The notes under the pieces were generated by a model. It worked only from the letters and a program-made list of their open reading frames with translations. It was not told the origin of the DNA and did no database searches. A DNA stretch of 19,835 nt from Candidatus Accumulibacter iunctus (GTDB taxonomy: Bacteria; Pseudomonadota; Gammaproteobacteria; Burkholderiales; Rhodocyclaceae). The stretch's first letter is position 1. Every line of letters begins with the position of its first letter. Made by a program: the position numbers and the translations under genes. Shown here one piece after another: positions 1 to 7,591 of this stretch. The stretch is taken from positions 1 to 19,835 of the forward strand of contig DDUX01000063.1 of the NCBI GenBank assembly GCA_002345025.1, given 5' to 3'.

Positions 1-1
1 C

Positions 2-443
2 CAGGAGTGCCTGCGGTGGTACTGCCTGCGCTGGCGCATCGAAGACTGGCATCGCGTATTGAAGAGCGGCTGTCGCATCGAGGCGCTGCAACACAAGACC
101 GCTGAGCGACTCAAACGGGCCATCGCCATCAATCTCGTCATCGCTTGGCGCATCATGCTCATGACGCTCCTGGGCAGACAGTGCCCCGATCTTCCCGCCG
201 AGGTCTTGTTCTCCGACGCCGAGATCGAAGTGTTGCAGGCCTACGCAAAAAAAAATCCCCAAGCCCACTCGGCTCGGCGACGCCGTCCGTCTCGTAGCCC
301 AACTCGGCGGATACATTGGCCGCGCCAAAGACCCCCATCCAGGGCATCAAATCATGTGGCACGGCTATTCGGTCCTGCAATCGCTGCGCGAAGGGCTCTC
401 GCTCCGACACTGGACTTCGGATGACAACAAGACTTGCGGGTAA
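2..443 (+). pseudogene. IS4-family transposase, C-terminal part, frameshifted
   Basis: The reading frame is open from the left window edge, so the N-terminal part lies outside. Residues encoded at 20-64 match the IS4 YREK signature (Y-x2-R-x3-E-x6-K): Tyr at 20, Arg at 29, Glu at 41, Lys at 62. This region holds the catalytic Glu of the DDE transposase fold in that family. After a run of nine A's (247-255) the frame breaks. The next frame, entered near 255, continues as a plausible transposase tail (LGDAVRLVAQLGGYIGRAKD) to a TAA at 441-443. The upstream frame instead runs on into arginine/proline-rich sequence to 424. One A too many would explain this, by mutation, sequencing error or slippage at the A-run. 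The terminal inverted repeat could not be identified. Family assignment is firm; activity is doubtful. Confidence 0.85.
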
Positions 444-778
444 AGGGCAGCCCTAGCTGCGCCAGATCAACGCACCCCAAGCCAGCAACACCGAGCAGCT
501 GGGCGAGGTGGGACGAGAGCTGCTGGCGATGGTGCGCACGCTTGCTGGTCAACCGGCACGGTTGCGGGAGAACACCGCCAGGGCTTGACGCGCCGGGCGT
601 TGCCGCCGGTTCACCGCAGCGGAAATTGCCTGGCGGCGGCACGGACGCAGGAGCATTGGACGGTCGGCGGCACTGTGCGATCATAGCGCGCCGGACAGGC
701 GTGCGCGCGGCGCTCGCGCAAGGGTGCCGGGACGACTGCCGGCGACCGCTGGTCAACTTACCTGGGGGGGAGTGTGCG
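444..778. other. region between the IS remnant and the chemoreceptor gene
   Basis: This 335-base stretch should hold the right end of the insertion sequence, although no terminal repeat can be proved without the other end. It contains the possible gene fragment at 457-588. The rest (589-778) shows no convincing gene. The chemoreceptor frame is open upstream to about 434, but that part lacks domain-like sequence and is read as non-coding. A G-rich Shine-Dalgarno tract (GGGGGGGA) ends about 8 bases before the chemoreceptor ATG. No flagellar sigma-28 promoter was recognised. Confidence 0.5.
457..588 (+). pseudogene. possible 3' remnant of a coding sequence next to the IS end
   Basis: A 43-codon open stretch from 457 to a TGA at 586-588 encodes a helix-like peptide beginning LRQINAPQASNTEQLGEVGR and continuing ELLAMVRTLAGQ. 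It has no start codon and an in-frame stop (TAG, 454-456) precedes it, so if coding it has lost its 5' part. The wording resembles the C-terminal tail of methyl-accepting chemotaxis proteins, and an intact chemoreceptor gene follows, but the match is loose. One reading is that the insertion sequence truncated a gene here. It could equally be a chance open frame. Confidence 0.25.
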
Positions 779-2662
779 ATGCGCAGCCTGTATGCAAGAC
801 TTGTCGCCTTTGTCGTCGGACTGATCGCGCTGTCGGTGATCGTTCTCGGCGCGCTCTTCTATCAGCAGTTGCGTGCCCAGTTGCTCGAAGCGGTTGCCGC
901 CGAGACGCGCAGCGCTGCCGCCGGCTACGCGTTTGCCATCGCCGAATGGATCAACGCCAAGGCGCAGCTCGTGCGCGCGGCGAAACCGGCGATCGTTGCT
1001 GCCGACGCCGAGAAGCAGTTCAGGTTGCTGGCTGGCGCTGGCGGCTTCGACCTTGTCTACGCCGGCTACCCGGACCAGCGGACGGTTTTTTCCGAAGCGC
1101 AGCAGTTGCCGCCGGGATACGATCCGACGGTGCGGCCATGGTACAAGGATGCGAGCAGCGCCGGTGAGGCGAGCGTCATCGTCACCAAGCCTTACCAGGA
1201 CGCGGCGTCGAAGCAACTCGTGATCTCCTTCGCTTCGCTGGTGGTCGCCGGTGGACAACCTGTCGGCGTCGTCGCTGCCGACATCAAGCTCGATCGCATC
1301 GTCAAGGAAATCCTGGCCATCCGGCTTGGTGGCGATGGCTTCGCGTTCCTGCTGCACCAGGATGGCACGGTGCTCGTCCATCCGGTGGCGGAAGCGGTCC
1401 TGAAACCGATCAGCGATCGCATTGCCGACCTCACGCGCGAGCAGATCGGCAAGGCGGTGAGCGAGGGCAAGATGTTCGAAGCACGGCAACCGGACGGTGA
1501 TCGCTACCTTTACCTGTCACCGATCAAGGGCAGCGACTGGGTATTGGGCATCTCGCTCGCGAAATCCGTCGTGCTGGCGCCGCTGCAGCCGCTGCTGCTC
1601 ACCCTGCTGGTGGTCCTGCTCGCTGTCGGCGGCATTGCCGCTCTGGTTGCAGGTGGGGTGCTCAGGCAACTCTTGCGCGGGCTGCACCAGGTGCGCGACA
1701 AGATGATCGAGATTGCGCGGGGCGGTGGCGACCTGTCGGCGCGTCTGCAGGTTGCCGGCAGCGACGAGATCGCCGATACCGCCAACGCCTTCAACAGGTT
1801 CCTGGAACAGTTGCAGAGCATGTTCCTTTCGCTGAAGCAGGAAGCCACGGGCCTCGCCGATGGCGTGCGGCAGGTCGACGCGGCAATGGACGAACTGGCC
1901 CGTCAGGCGGCACGAGTCTCCGACAGTTCGACCGCCAGTGCCGCGTCGATCAAGGAGATCAGCGCAGTGGCGTCGCAGATCGCCGACTACGCGGGCGAGG
2001 CCGACAAGCTGATGCGCGAAACCGGCGACCTCTCGCAGGCAGGTGCGAGTGACGTCAGTGCGATTGCCCTGGAGTCCGCCAGATCGGTCAGCGAGGTGGA
2101 GATGCTGGCACAGGTGATGACCAGCCTCGACGGTCGTTCGCAGGAAATCAGCGGCATCGTCAACGTCATCAAGGGAATCGCCGATCAGACCAACCTGCTG
2201 GCGCTGAACGCCGCGATCGAGGCGGCGCGTGCTGGAGAACAGGGGCGCGGCTTCGCCGTTGTCGCCGACGAGGTGCGCAAGCTGGCCGAGAGCACGGGCA
2301 AGGCGACCATCGAGATTGCCGCGATGATCGAGGCGGTGCGTCGCGAAACCGGCGACGCCGGAGCAACGGTCTCCTCGTCGGTCGAAGCCGTCCGGCGCAA
2401 CGTCGAGCTCTCACAGCTGGCAGCGAGGCGCATCGAGGAAATACAGCAGCACATGAACGACGCCATTGCCCGTGTCGGCAGCATCGCCTCGTCGACGCGC
2501 GAGCAGCGCGTCGCGACGACGGCGATGGCCGAGACGACCCTGCAGATCGACAACCTCGTCCGCGCCGAGGACGGCGCCGTGCGGGCGGCCAGGCAGGCCC
2601 TGCTCGGGCTTTCCGGCAATGCACGCAAGACCCAGGAGTTGCTCGATCGCTTCCATGTCTAG
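779..2662 (+). CDS. methyl-accepting chemotaxis protein with amino-acid-type dCache sensor
   Basis: This 627-residue transmembrane chemoreceptor senses a ligand outside the cell and signals to CheA/CheW. Order of parts: first membrane helix at residues 7-27; periplasmic dCache region about 35-265; second membrane helix about 271-293; HAMP about 295-350; then a long cytoplasmic signalling hairpin with the invariant tip (IADQTNLLALNAAIEAARAG) followed by GRGFAVVADEVRKLAE. The distal dCache module carries Y114, R119, W121, Y122, Y139 and D168, the pattern Yx4RxWY...Y...D described for amino-acid-binding dCache domains. The start at 779 was chosen because the membrane helix begins at once and a G-rich ribosome site lies just upstream; the frame is open further upstream without domain content. 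No che or flagellar gene is adjacent. The specific ligand is unknown. Confidence 0.93.
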   Translation: MRSLYARLVAFVVGLIALSVIVLGALFYQQLRAQLLEAVAAETRSAAAGYAFAIAEWINAKAQLVRAAKPAIVAADAEKQFRLLAGAGGFDLVYAGYPDQRTVFSEAQQLPPGYDPTVRPWYKDASSAGEASVIVTKPYQDAASKQLVISFASLVVAGGQPVGVVAADIKLDRIVKEILAIRLGGDGFAFLLHQDGTVLVHPVAEAVLKPISDRIADLTREQIGKAVSEGKMFEARQPDGDRYLYLSPIKGSDWVLGISLAKSVVLAPLQPLLLTLLVVLLAVGGIAALVAGGVLRQLLRGLHQVRDKMIEIARGGGDLSARLQVAGSDEIADTANAFNRFLEQLQSMFLSLKQEATGLADGVRQVDAAMDELARQAARVSDSSTASAASIKEISAVASQIADYAGEADKLMRETGDLSQAGASDVSAIALESARSVSEVEMLAQVMTSLDGRSQEISGIVNVIKGIADQTNLLALNAAIEAARAGEQGRGFAVVADEVRKLAESTGKATIEIAAMIEAVRRETGDAGATVSSSVEAVRRNVELSQLAARRIEEIQQHMNDAIARVGSIASSTREQRVATTAMAETTLQIDNLVRAEDGAVRAARQALLGLSGNARKTQELLDRFHV

Positions 2663-2977
2663 CAGCCCATTCGGTCAATACCTGGGTGCTTGAGCCGGAG
2701 CGGCTGCGGAAGTGGCCGCCGACGATTCCGAGAGCCGCCGGCCTAAATCGGCTACTTGCCCCGGGGACGCTGAGCGGTCCCTGCCTGGCCAGCTGTGCTC
2801 GTGCGATCCGGGCGTGGGAGCGCGTGCCGTGGCGTCGGCCCCGGAACCCAGCGAATCGAAGCCTGACAATGCCGTGGCCTGCTGCAGGGGCGTCACGCCG
2901 GCGATGGCGTTGGGCCGGGCAGCAGGGCGCGCACCTCGAGACGATCGCGTCCTTGCTCCGTAGTACGGCAGACGCCG
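2663..2977. other. convergent intergenic gap, no gene seen
   Basis: This 315-base gap lies between the convergent chemoreceptor and nuclease genes. Short open frames cross it on both strands, but their translations are arginine- and proline-rich with no recognisable domain, typical of GC-rich non-coding DNA. No clear hairpin with a T-tract was found. It may hold terminators for both genes or be part of the boundary of the transferred nuclease block. Confidence 0.4.
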
Positions 2978-5248
2978 TCAGAGCTGCTCCCAGACCAACT
3001 CGCCCTCGACGACCGAAACGAACCGCTCGGCAGTGAACCCTGCCGAGTAGAGACGTGCGCGGGTCTTCAGATCAATGAGCGTGGTCTCGGATGGTGGCTG
3101 CCCGGATATCAGTCCTTCGGGATCGTTCAGTAGACTCCGGTCGTCCCGCAGCGCAACGATCATCTCCTCCAGCGACACCTTGAGGAAGCCGTTGAACCGC
3201 TCGTGATCTGACTCGATGGATGTATCCACGATCCATCCATGGACGCAGGCCGGCAGCGCGGCCCGATCGAAACCCAGGGTCGCGCAGAGTTCGGCGTCCG
3301 TTTCCTGGAGCGCTTTCAAGGCGTCGACCTTTCGCCCAAGCTGCAGACCCGCCTTGCGCAGCGTGGTGGTCGCGTGCAACCAAGCCTCGTGCCTTGACCG
3401 CCGGACATAGGTGGACTTGATCTCGAAGACGAACAGGTGGCCGTCGAGGCCTGCGATGACGTCCACTTCTCCGGCATCGCGACGCTCCTCCGGCGGCTGC
3501 CAGTTCAGCAGGACGCTGAAGCCCCGGATTTGCAGAAGCTTTGCAAGGTGGCTCTCGATCCGTCTGGTCTCTGCAGCGGCTTCACCACGCCGCGCTGCCA
3601 GCCGACGCAGGTTGTTGATCGCAGCCATGTCATTGTCCTGATATCCGGCCACCCATGGCAGCTGGACCAGCTGCGGCCCGAACTTGAGGTATGGACGCTC
3701 AATGAGCCTGGGTGCGAGTCCGGGCTCGTCCCTCTGCAGGCGGTCCGCCTCGGAGAGCATGTCGTAGGTCCAGAAGTCCAGGATGGCCGCCGCCATGCGG
3801 GCGCTGCCCGTGGGCTGTTCCGACGTGACCGTCCAGCCGGTGGTCCGGTCGATCTTCGCCGAGCGGCTCGACCAAGTGAGTGGAAATCGGTTCTGCTCCC
3901 CGTTGAGCAGACCGCCGAGGGCCAACCGACGAAGCGAGACGACCCAGTCGCCCGACTGTTCAGCGCCCTCAACGAACGGCACGATGAAGTCCAGCATGAA
4001 GAAACGTGCCGTCAGCTCCAAGTACAAGAGAGCCTGGAACATGTTTGCCGACTCGCCGGTTGCGTTCGTCACCAGGTCACCCACACCGTACACCTCGCGC
4101 AACCGAAACCGAGTGGCCAGGGCACGGATGTAGGCCAGCGTGTTCTCGCTTTCGTTCTCCGGCCTCCCGATGCGGACAAAGGCCAGATCGGGCGCGGCGA
4201 ACTCGTAGAACGCACGATGGAGCCAGTAACCCGGCAGCCGTTCCAGCTTCTTCCCGTCCCGGAACCACTTCGTGCTGGCCGCAGTGTCGATCTCCTCGAG
4301 GTGGGGCTGGTAATCGTCGACCAGCACAAAGCGGACCGAGTCGTCGAAGCAGTACGCATCGACGCTGCGGGACAGGAACTCGTTCAGCTCGATCTGGGCC
4401 GCGACCAAGCGTGCAAATGCATCCAGCTGGGTCAGAAGTTCCAGCGACTGCCCCGGCGCGGGAAAGAGCAGCGGGGACAGGTACCGCTTGAGCGAGCGTC
4501 CCATGGCCTCATCGGCGAGCCTCAGGGTTGCCCGCGGTGTCGTCTTCAGCTTCCAGATCAAGAGGTCGTTGATCGCATCCCAATGTGTGTCGACCCGGCC
4601 ACCGCCTTCCGCCACGGCAGGCTGGCCCGTCATCTTATGCGGGACGAGGCGTTCGTACGCGTACAGACTCGCCAGCAGCAGCAACTCGAAAGCGCTGAGG
4701 TTTTCGAGCGGCCCCTGCCAGCGGGCCAGTTCGACCTCTCGTTCCCGGTGCGCGCCGACCAACACATCGTGGATTCGGCAGGCTTCGTCGACCAGTGGAT
4801 CGAGCTTGCGCGCGGCCCGAAGCGCGTCGACCTGTGGCGAGCCGGGTGACCGCACGAGGCGCGCGCGGCGCATGGCCACCACCAGCGCCTTCGGCGTCGA
4901 GCGGGCCAGGTACGCCACGAGCCCATCGACCAGCACCTCGCTCTGAGAAAGGTAGCGCGTCAGGGCAAGGATGCCGGGTTCGGTGCTCCAGTCACCGCTG
5001 CCACATTGGCCGAGGAAGGCGCTCGACCAGAAACAGCGATCACGATCGGCGCGTGTCGGCTTGTGGCGCTGCGTCGCCGACGGCTTGCCGTCGAGGTAGG
5101 CCTCCAGAACGACTCGCCGGGCATCATGTGGTTCGCCTCCCTCGCCAACGAGGCGACGATAGAGTCGGTCGAAGTAGTCTGGCGAGTGCCCTGCGCTGGC
5201 ACCAAGACGCGCTGGCTGCGCGATCGGGTCGCCAGCGTCATCGGGCAT
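2978..5248 (-). CDS. large protein of unknown family with C-terminal PD-(D/E)XK nuclease domain
   Basis: This is a 756-residue protein with no family I can name. The first 550 residues look mostly helical and soluble, with no Walker motif, helicase motif or signal peptide. The C-terminal part has the restriction-endonuclease fold pattern: a helix with Glu565 (IESHLAKLLQIRGF), a loop, then E594/D596 in GEVDVIAG, E609-x-K611 in LFVFEIKST, and a following helix with Q636. This is the D...ExK nuclease signature of Mrr-, NERD- and Vsr-like enzymes, so metal-dependent DNA cleavage is a reasonable inference. About 120 residues follow the core. Its ATG lies 2 bases after the stop of the ParD/ParE-like gene, which suggests translational coupling; no strong ribosome site of its own is seen. 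Defence or mobile-element function is inferred from domain and context only. A 470-codon open frame antisense to it is treated as a shadow. Confidence 0.8.
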   Translation of the reverse strand: MPDDAGDPIAQPARLGASAGHSPDYFDRLYRRLVGEGGEPHDARRVVLEAYLDGKPSATQRHKPTRADRDRCFWSSAFLGQCGSGDWSTEPGILALTRYLSQSEVLVDGLVAYLARSTPKALVVAMRRARLVRSPGSPQVDALRAARKLDPLVDEACRIHDVLVGAHREREVELARWQGPLENLSAFELLLLASLYAYERLVPHKMTGQPAVAEGGGRVDTHWDAINDLLIWKLKTTPRATLRLADEAMGRSLKRYLSPLLFPAPGQSLELLTQLDAFARLVAAQIELNEFLSRSVDAYCFDDSVRFVLVDDYQPHLEEIDTAASTKWFRDGKKLERLPGYWLHRAFYEFAAPDLAFVRIGRPENESENTLAYIRALATRFRLREVYGVGDLVTNATGESANMFQALLYLELTARFFMLDFIVPFVEGAEQSGDWVVSLRRLALGGLLNGEQNRFPLTWSSRSAKIDRTTGWTVTSEQPTGSARMAAAILDFWTYDMLSEADRLQRDEPGLAPRLIERPYLKFGPQLVQLPWVAGYQDNDMAAINNLRRLAARRGEAAAETRRIESHLAKLLQIRGFSVLLNWQPPEERRDAGEVDVIAGLDGHLFVFEIKSTYVRRSRHEAWLHATTTLRKAGLQLGRKVDALKALQETDAELCATLGFDRAALPACVHGWIVDTSIESDHERFNGFLKVSLEEMIVALRDDRSLLNDPEGLISGQPPSETTLIDLKTRARLYSAGFTAERFVSVVEGELVWEQL

Positions 5249-5250
5249 GT

Positions 5251-5601
5251 CTACCGATCTTCGCCGAAGGCCGCGTCGCCATCGCTAGCACTGTGCAGCA
5301 CCCGCACCACGTCGCCGCCGTCTTCCATTGGCATGTGGAAGATGACACAGCCCCCAAACGGGAAGCTGCGCAGACCAGCTGCCAGTTCGTCTCCCGCGAG
5401 CCCATCCACGGTCGGGTGGCCGGGCTGCTCGTCCAACCTGTCAACGCAACGCTCGAGCTTGGCCGCCCGCAGGCGGTCCTGCTCGTCGATCAGGTCCCGC
5501 GCCTCGTGAACCGCCTCACTGGCCGAGGTGTATAGGCCCAAAGTCACCTTGGAACCGATCAGTTCCTCGAGTTGCGGGGTCAGGTTGACGTTCATGCCCA
5601 T
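5251..5601 (-). CDS. ParD antitoxin N-terminus fused to ParE toxin C-terminus
   Basis: This is a 116-residue protein. Residues 1-50 read as a ParD/CopG-Arc antitoxin: a beta-strand MNVNLTPQLEELI followed by the helix pair with SASEAVHEARDLIDEQDRLRAAK. From about residue 48 on it reads as the second half of a ParE/RelE toxin: ERCVDRLDEQP, then DELAAGLRSFPFGGCVIFHM and VVRVLHSASDGDAAF, which match the C-terminal strands of ParE. The C-terminal ParE-binding part of ParD and the N-terminal helices of ParE are missing. An in-frame internal deletion of a parDE operon, joined near 5451, explains this simply. ATG 5601 was chosen, with AAGAG 8 bases upstream; a TTG at 5631 and ATG 5595 are alternatives. 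The DNA-binding half may still act as a repressor; toxicity is unlikely. Confidence 0.75.
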   Translation of the reverse strand: MGMNVNLTPQLEELIGSKVTLGLYTSASEAVHEARDLIDEQDRLRAAKLERCVDRLDEQPGHPTVDGLAGDELAAGLRSFPFGGCVIFHMPMEDGGDVVRVLHSASDGDAAFGEDR

Positions 5602-6672
5602 GGCTGCGCTCTTTGTGCTGACTGACACCAAGGATAACAGGACAGGTCAAGGATGGACACTCGGCCCTGGCGCTGCGGTCCATTCTTCGCGGCGACTGTG
5701 ACGAGTTGACGGGTGACCAGCGACCAATCCGTCCGGGGACAGGGACTGATACTTGGAAGGCGCCAGTCGTCGCCTGTTCGCCATCACCCCGGCCGGGGTT
5801 CTCCGTCGCTGCCGAGCACCCTCAGTGCAACACCGCCGCCTCCTCGCCGTCCGCCACAGCAACCAAGTCGATTGCCCGATCCGTCTACCAGCCGGCCGCC
5901 CCTCGACCAAGAACACCTCACCGATCACGGCCATCACCACCACGGCTACCGGTACGAACAGCACCACGACCGTATCCCGCGGCTAGGCAGCCAGGTAGTC
6001 ATCCCGGCGAACCCAGCAGGAAAATTCAGGGCCTCGAAAGCCTGGGCCAGCCCTCGCGGCTCGTCACGGGTGCGGTTGACACCGTCGATCTTCAGTTGGG
6101 CAGCCGCCGGCACGAGGGGCGGATGTTGACCGTTCGCATCATCGTCGGCCTCGCCGTCGTCACCAGCATGTGACTGCCGATCACCAGGTTGCCGCTCAAC
6201 ACGCCGGAGAAGACGCTCGGCGCGCAGCTACCTCCGGGGACCAGCGGGGTGCCGGTCGCCATGGCATCGGCTCGTCGCGTTGCTGTGCTCGACCCGGCAA
6301 CCATCAAGATGGTGCTGGCGCATCTGGACGAGCCGCCCGACGCCCCTCGGACGGCGGTGGCGTTTCGTCCTTTTTCGGGGAAGCCGTGAGAAAGGGGGCT
6401 GCCGGCAAACGGCTCCGACTCGGTACGGTCATGCGTCAGGGTTGCTGCAACCATCGCGTGCTGGACAGCGAGCCGCGGCATGCCGTAGGCTGCCGGTCTG
6501 CCGTGCCGGCAAGCAGGTCGTGGTGGTGTCAGGAGCCGCGCTGCAGTGAAGCCGAGGCTGATCGGCGGCGGTCGCGCTGCCCTTGCCTGCAGCGGCGGTG
6601 GCCTGCGGCATGGGGTTGCGGGTTGCGGCCGACATCGGATGCCGGGCGGCTGTTTCGGGAGGGAGGAATCTG
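5602..6672. other. gene-poor 1 kb region with possible decayed repeat fragments
   Basis: No convincing gene was found in over 1 kb. Open frames on both strands (for example 6189-6389 plus and 6092-6481 minus) give translations without recognisable domains. Two stretches look like fragments of dispersed intergenic repeats: GGGGACAGGGACTGATACTT near 5738-5757 and GTCATCCCGGCGAACCCAGC near 5998-6017. Both resemble phrases I associate with intergenic repeats, but this is recollection, not a search. The upstream end must contain the promoter of the ParD/ParE-like gene. The region probably marks the edge of an inserted and eroded block. The final bases include GGGAGGGAGGAA, the ribosome site of the EamA gene. 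Confidence 0.4.
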
Positions 6673-7554
6673 ATGCGCATGCGCGACCTGTGCGACCTGG
6701 TGGTGCTGGCGGCGCTCTGGGGCGGGTCCTTCCTGTTCATGCGCTATGCGGCGCCTGCCTTCGGGCCGCTGCCGCTGATCTGGCTGCGCGTTGCCGTGGC
6801 TGCCGTCTGTCTGGCACCGTTGCTGCTGCTGCGTCGGCAGGGCCGCGCCTTGCGCGAGCACGCCTTCGGCATCGCCGTCGTCGGTGTCTTCAGTTCGGCG
6901 CTGCCGTTCGCACTGATTGCCTGGGCCATGCTGTCGATCACCGCCGGGTTGGCTTCGATTCTCAATGCGACGGTACCGATCTTCACGGCGCTGATCGGTG
7001 CGCTCTGGCTGCAAGAGCGCCTCGGCGCCGTGCGCACGGCTGGCCTCGTCGTCGGCTTTTGCGGCGTCCTGCTGCTCGCCGCCGATCAGGCCGATTTCAA
7101 GCCTGGCGGCAGCGGCTGGGCGATCATCGCCATGCTGCTGGCGACTCTGTCATACGGCCTTGCCGCCAATCTCGCGCGACGCCTCCTCGGCGAGGTGCCG
7201 GTTCTGGTCAACGCCGCCGGCTCGCAGATCGTCGCCGCCATCGTCCTGACGCCCTTCGCGCTCTGGTTCTGGCCGGAGGAATCGCCTGGCGGCCTGGCGT
7301 GGTCGGCGGCGATCGCACTCGGCGTCGCCTGCACCGCTCTCGCCTTTCTCATCTTCTTCCGCCTGATCGCCAATGTCGGCGCCGCGCGTGCGGTGACCGT
7401 GACCTTCCTCATCCCGCTCTTCGGCGTCCTCTGGGGTGGCGTGTTCCTCGGTGAGCGCCTCGACGCCGGGATGCTTCTCGGTGGTGCCATCGTCGTGCTG
7501 GGGACTGCTCTGGCAACGGGCGTGCTGCGCTGGCCACAGCGTCGACGGGCATGA
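6673..7554 (+). CDS. EamA-family (DMT superfamily) membrane transporter
   Basis: A 293-residue inner-membrane protein with about ten hydrophobic helices in two repeated halves, as in EamA/RhaT-type exporters of the drug/metabolite transporter superfamily. The first half opens with LAALWGGSFLFMRYAAP and includes ITAGLASILNATVPIFTALI and LQERLGAVRTAGLVVGFCGV; the second half repeats the pattern with AARAVTVTFLIPLFGVLWGG, FLGERLDAGMLLGGAIVVLG. These paired P-I-F/P-L-F and E-R-L motifs are family hallmarks. The substrate cannot be told from sequence; members export amino acids, metabolites or drugs. ATG 6673 follows a strong GGGAGGAA ribosome site; the open frame back to 6583 lacks one. It converges on the patatin gene with a gap of only 37 bases. 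Confidence 0.93.
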   Translation: MRMRDLCDLVVLAALWGGSFLFMRYAAPAFGPLPLIWLRVAVAAVCLAPLLLLRRQGRALREHAFGIAVVGVFSSALPFALIAWAMLSITAGLASILNATVPIFTALIGALWLQERLGAVRTAGLVVGFCGVLLLAADQADFKPGGSGWAIIAMLLATLSYGLAANLARRLLGEVPVLVNAAGSQIVAAIVLTPFALWFWPEESPGGLAWSAAIALGVACTALAFLIFFRLIANVGAARAVTVTFLIPLFGVLWGGVFLGERLDAGMLLGGAIVVLGTALATGVLRWPQRRRA

Positions 7555-7559
7555 CGCTG

Positions 7560-7580
7560 CCCGCTGCCGCTTGCTGCGGG
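7560..7580. terminator. weak hairpin between convergent genes
   Basis: CCCGC at 7560-7564 can pair with GCGGG at 7576-7580 in the short gap between the stops of the EamA and patatin genes. There is no T-tract, so a terminator role rests mainly on position. Confidence 0.25.
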
Positions 7581-7591
7581 TCGGCCGCGTG

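Noticed and set aside
434..778. N-terminal extension of the chemoreceptor
   Set aside because: The frame is open but the translation is low in structure, and the membrane helix and ribosome site fit a start at 779.
3437..4849. 470-codon open frame antisense to the nuclease gene
   Set aside because: No recognisable domain, and the other strand carries a nuclease motif with natural composition. Treated as a shadow frame.
5647..5967. Minus-strand frame with a hydrophobic N-terminus (VLFVPVAVVVMAVIGEVFLV)
   Set aside because: The hydrophobic stretch is followed by Arg-rich, unstructured sequence, there is no ribosome site, and no family fits. Probably chance.
6092..6481. Minus-strand 129-codon frame in the gene-poor region
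   Set aside because: A Gly/Ser-rich part briefly suggested a PAAR-like protein, but the conserved pattern is absent and no start is supported.
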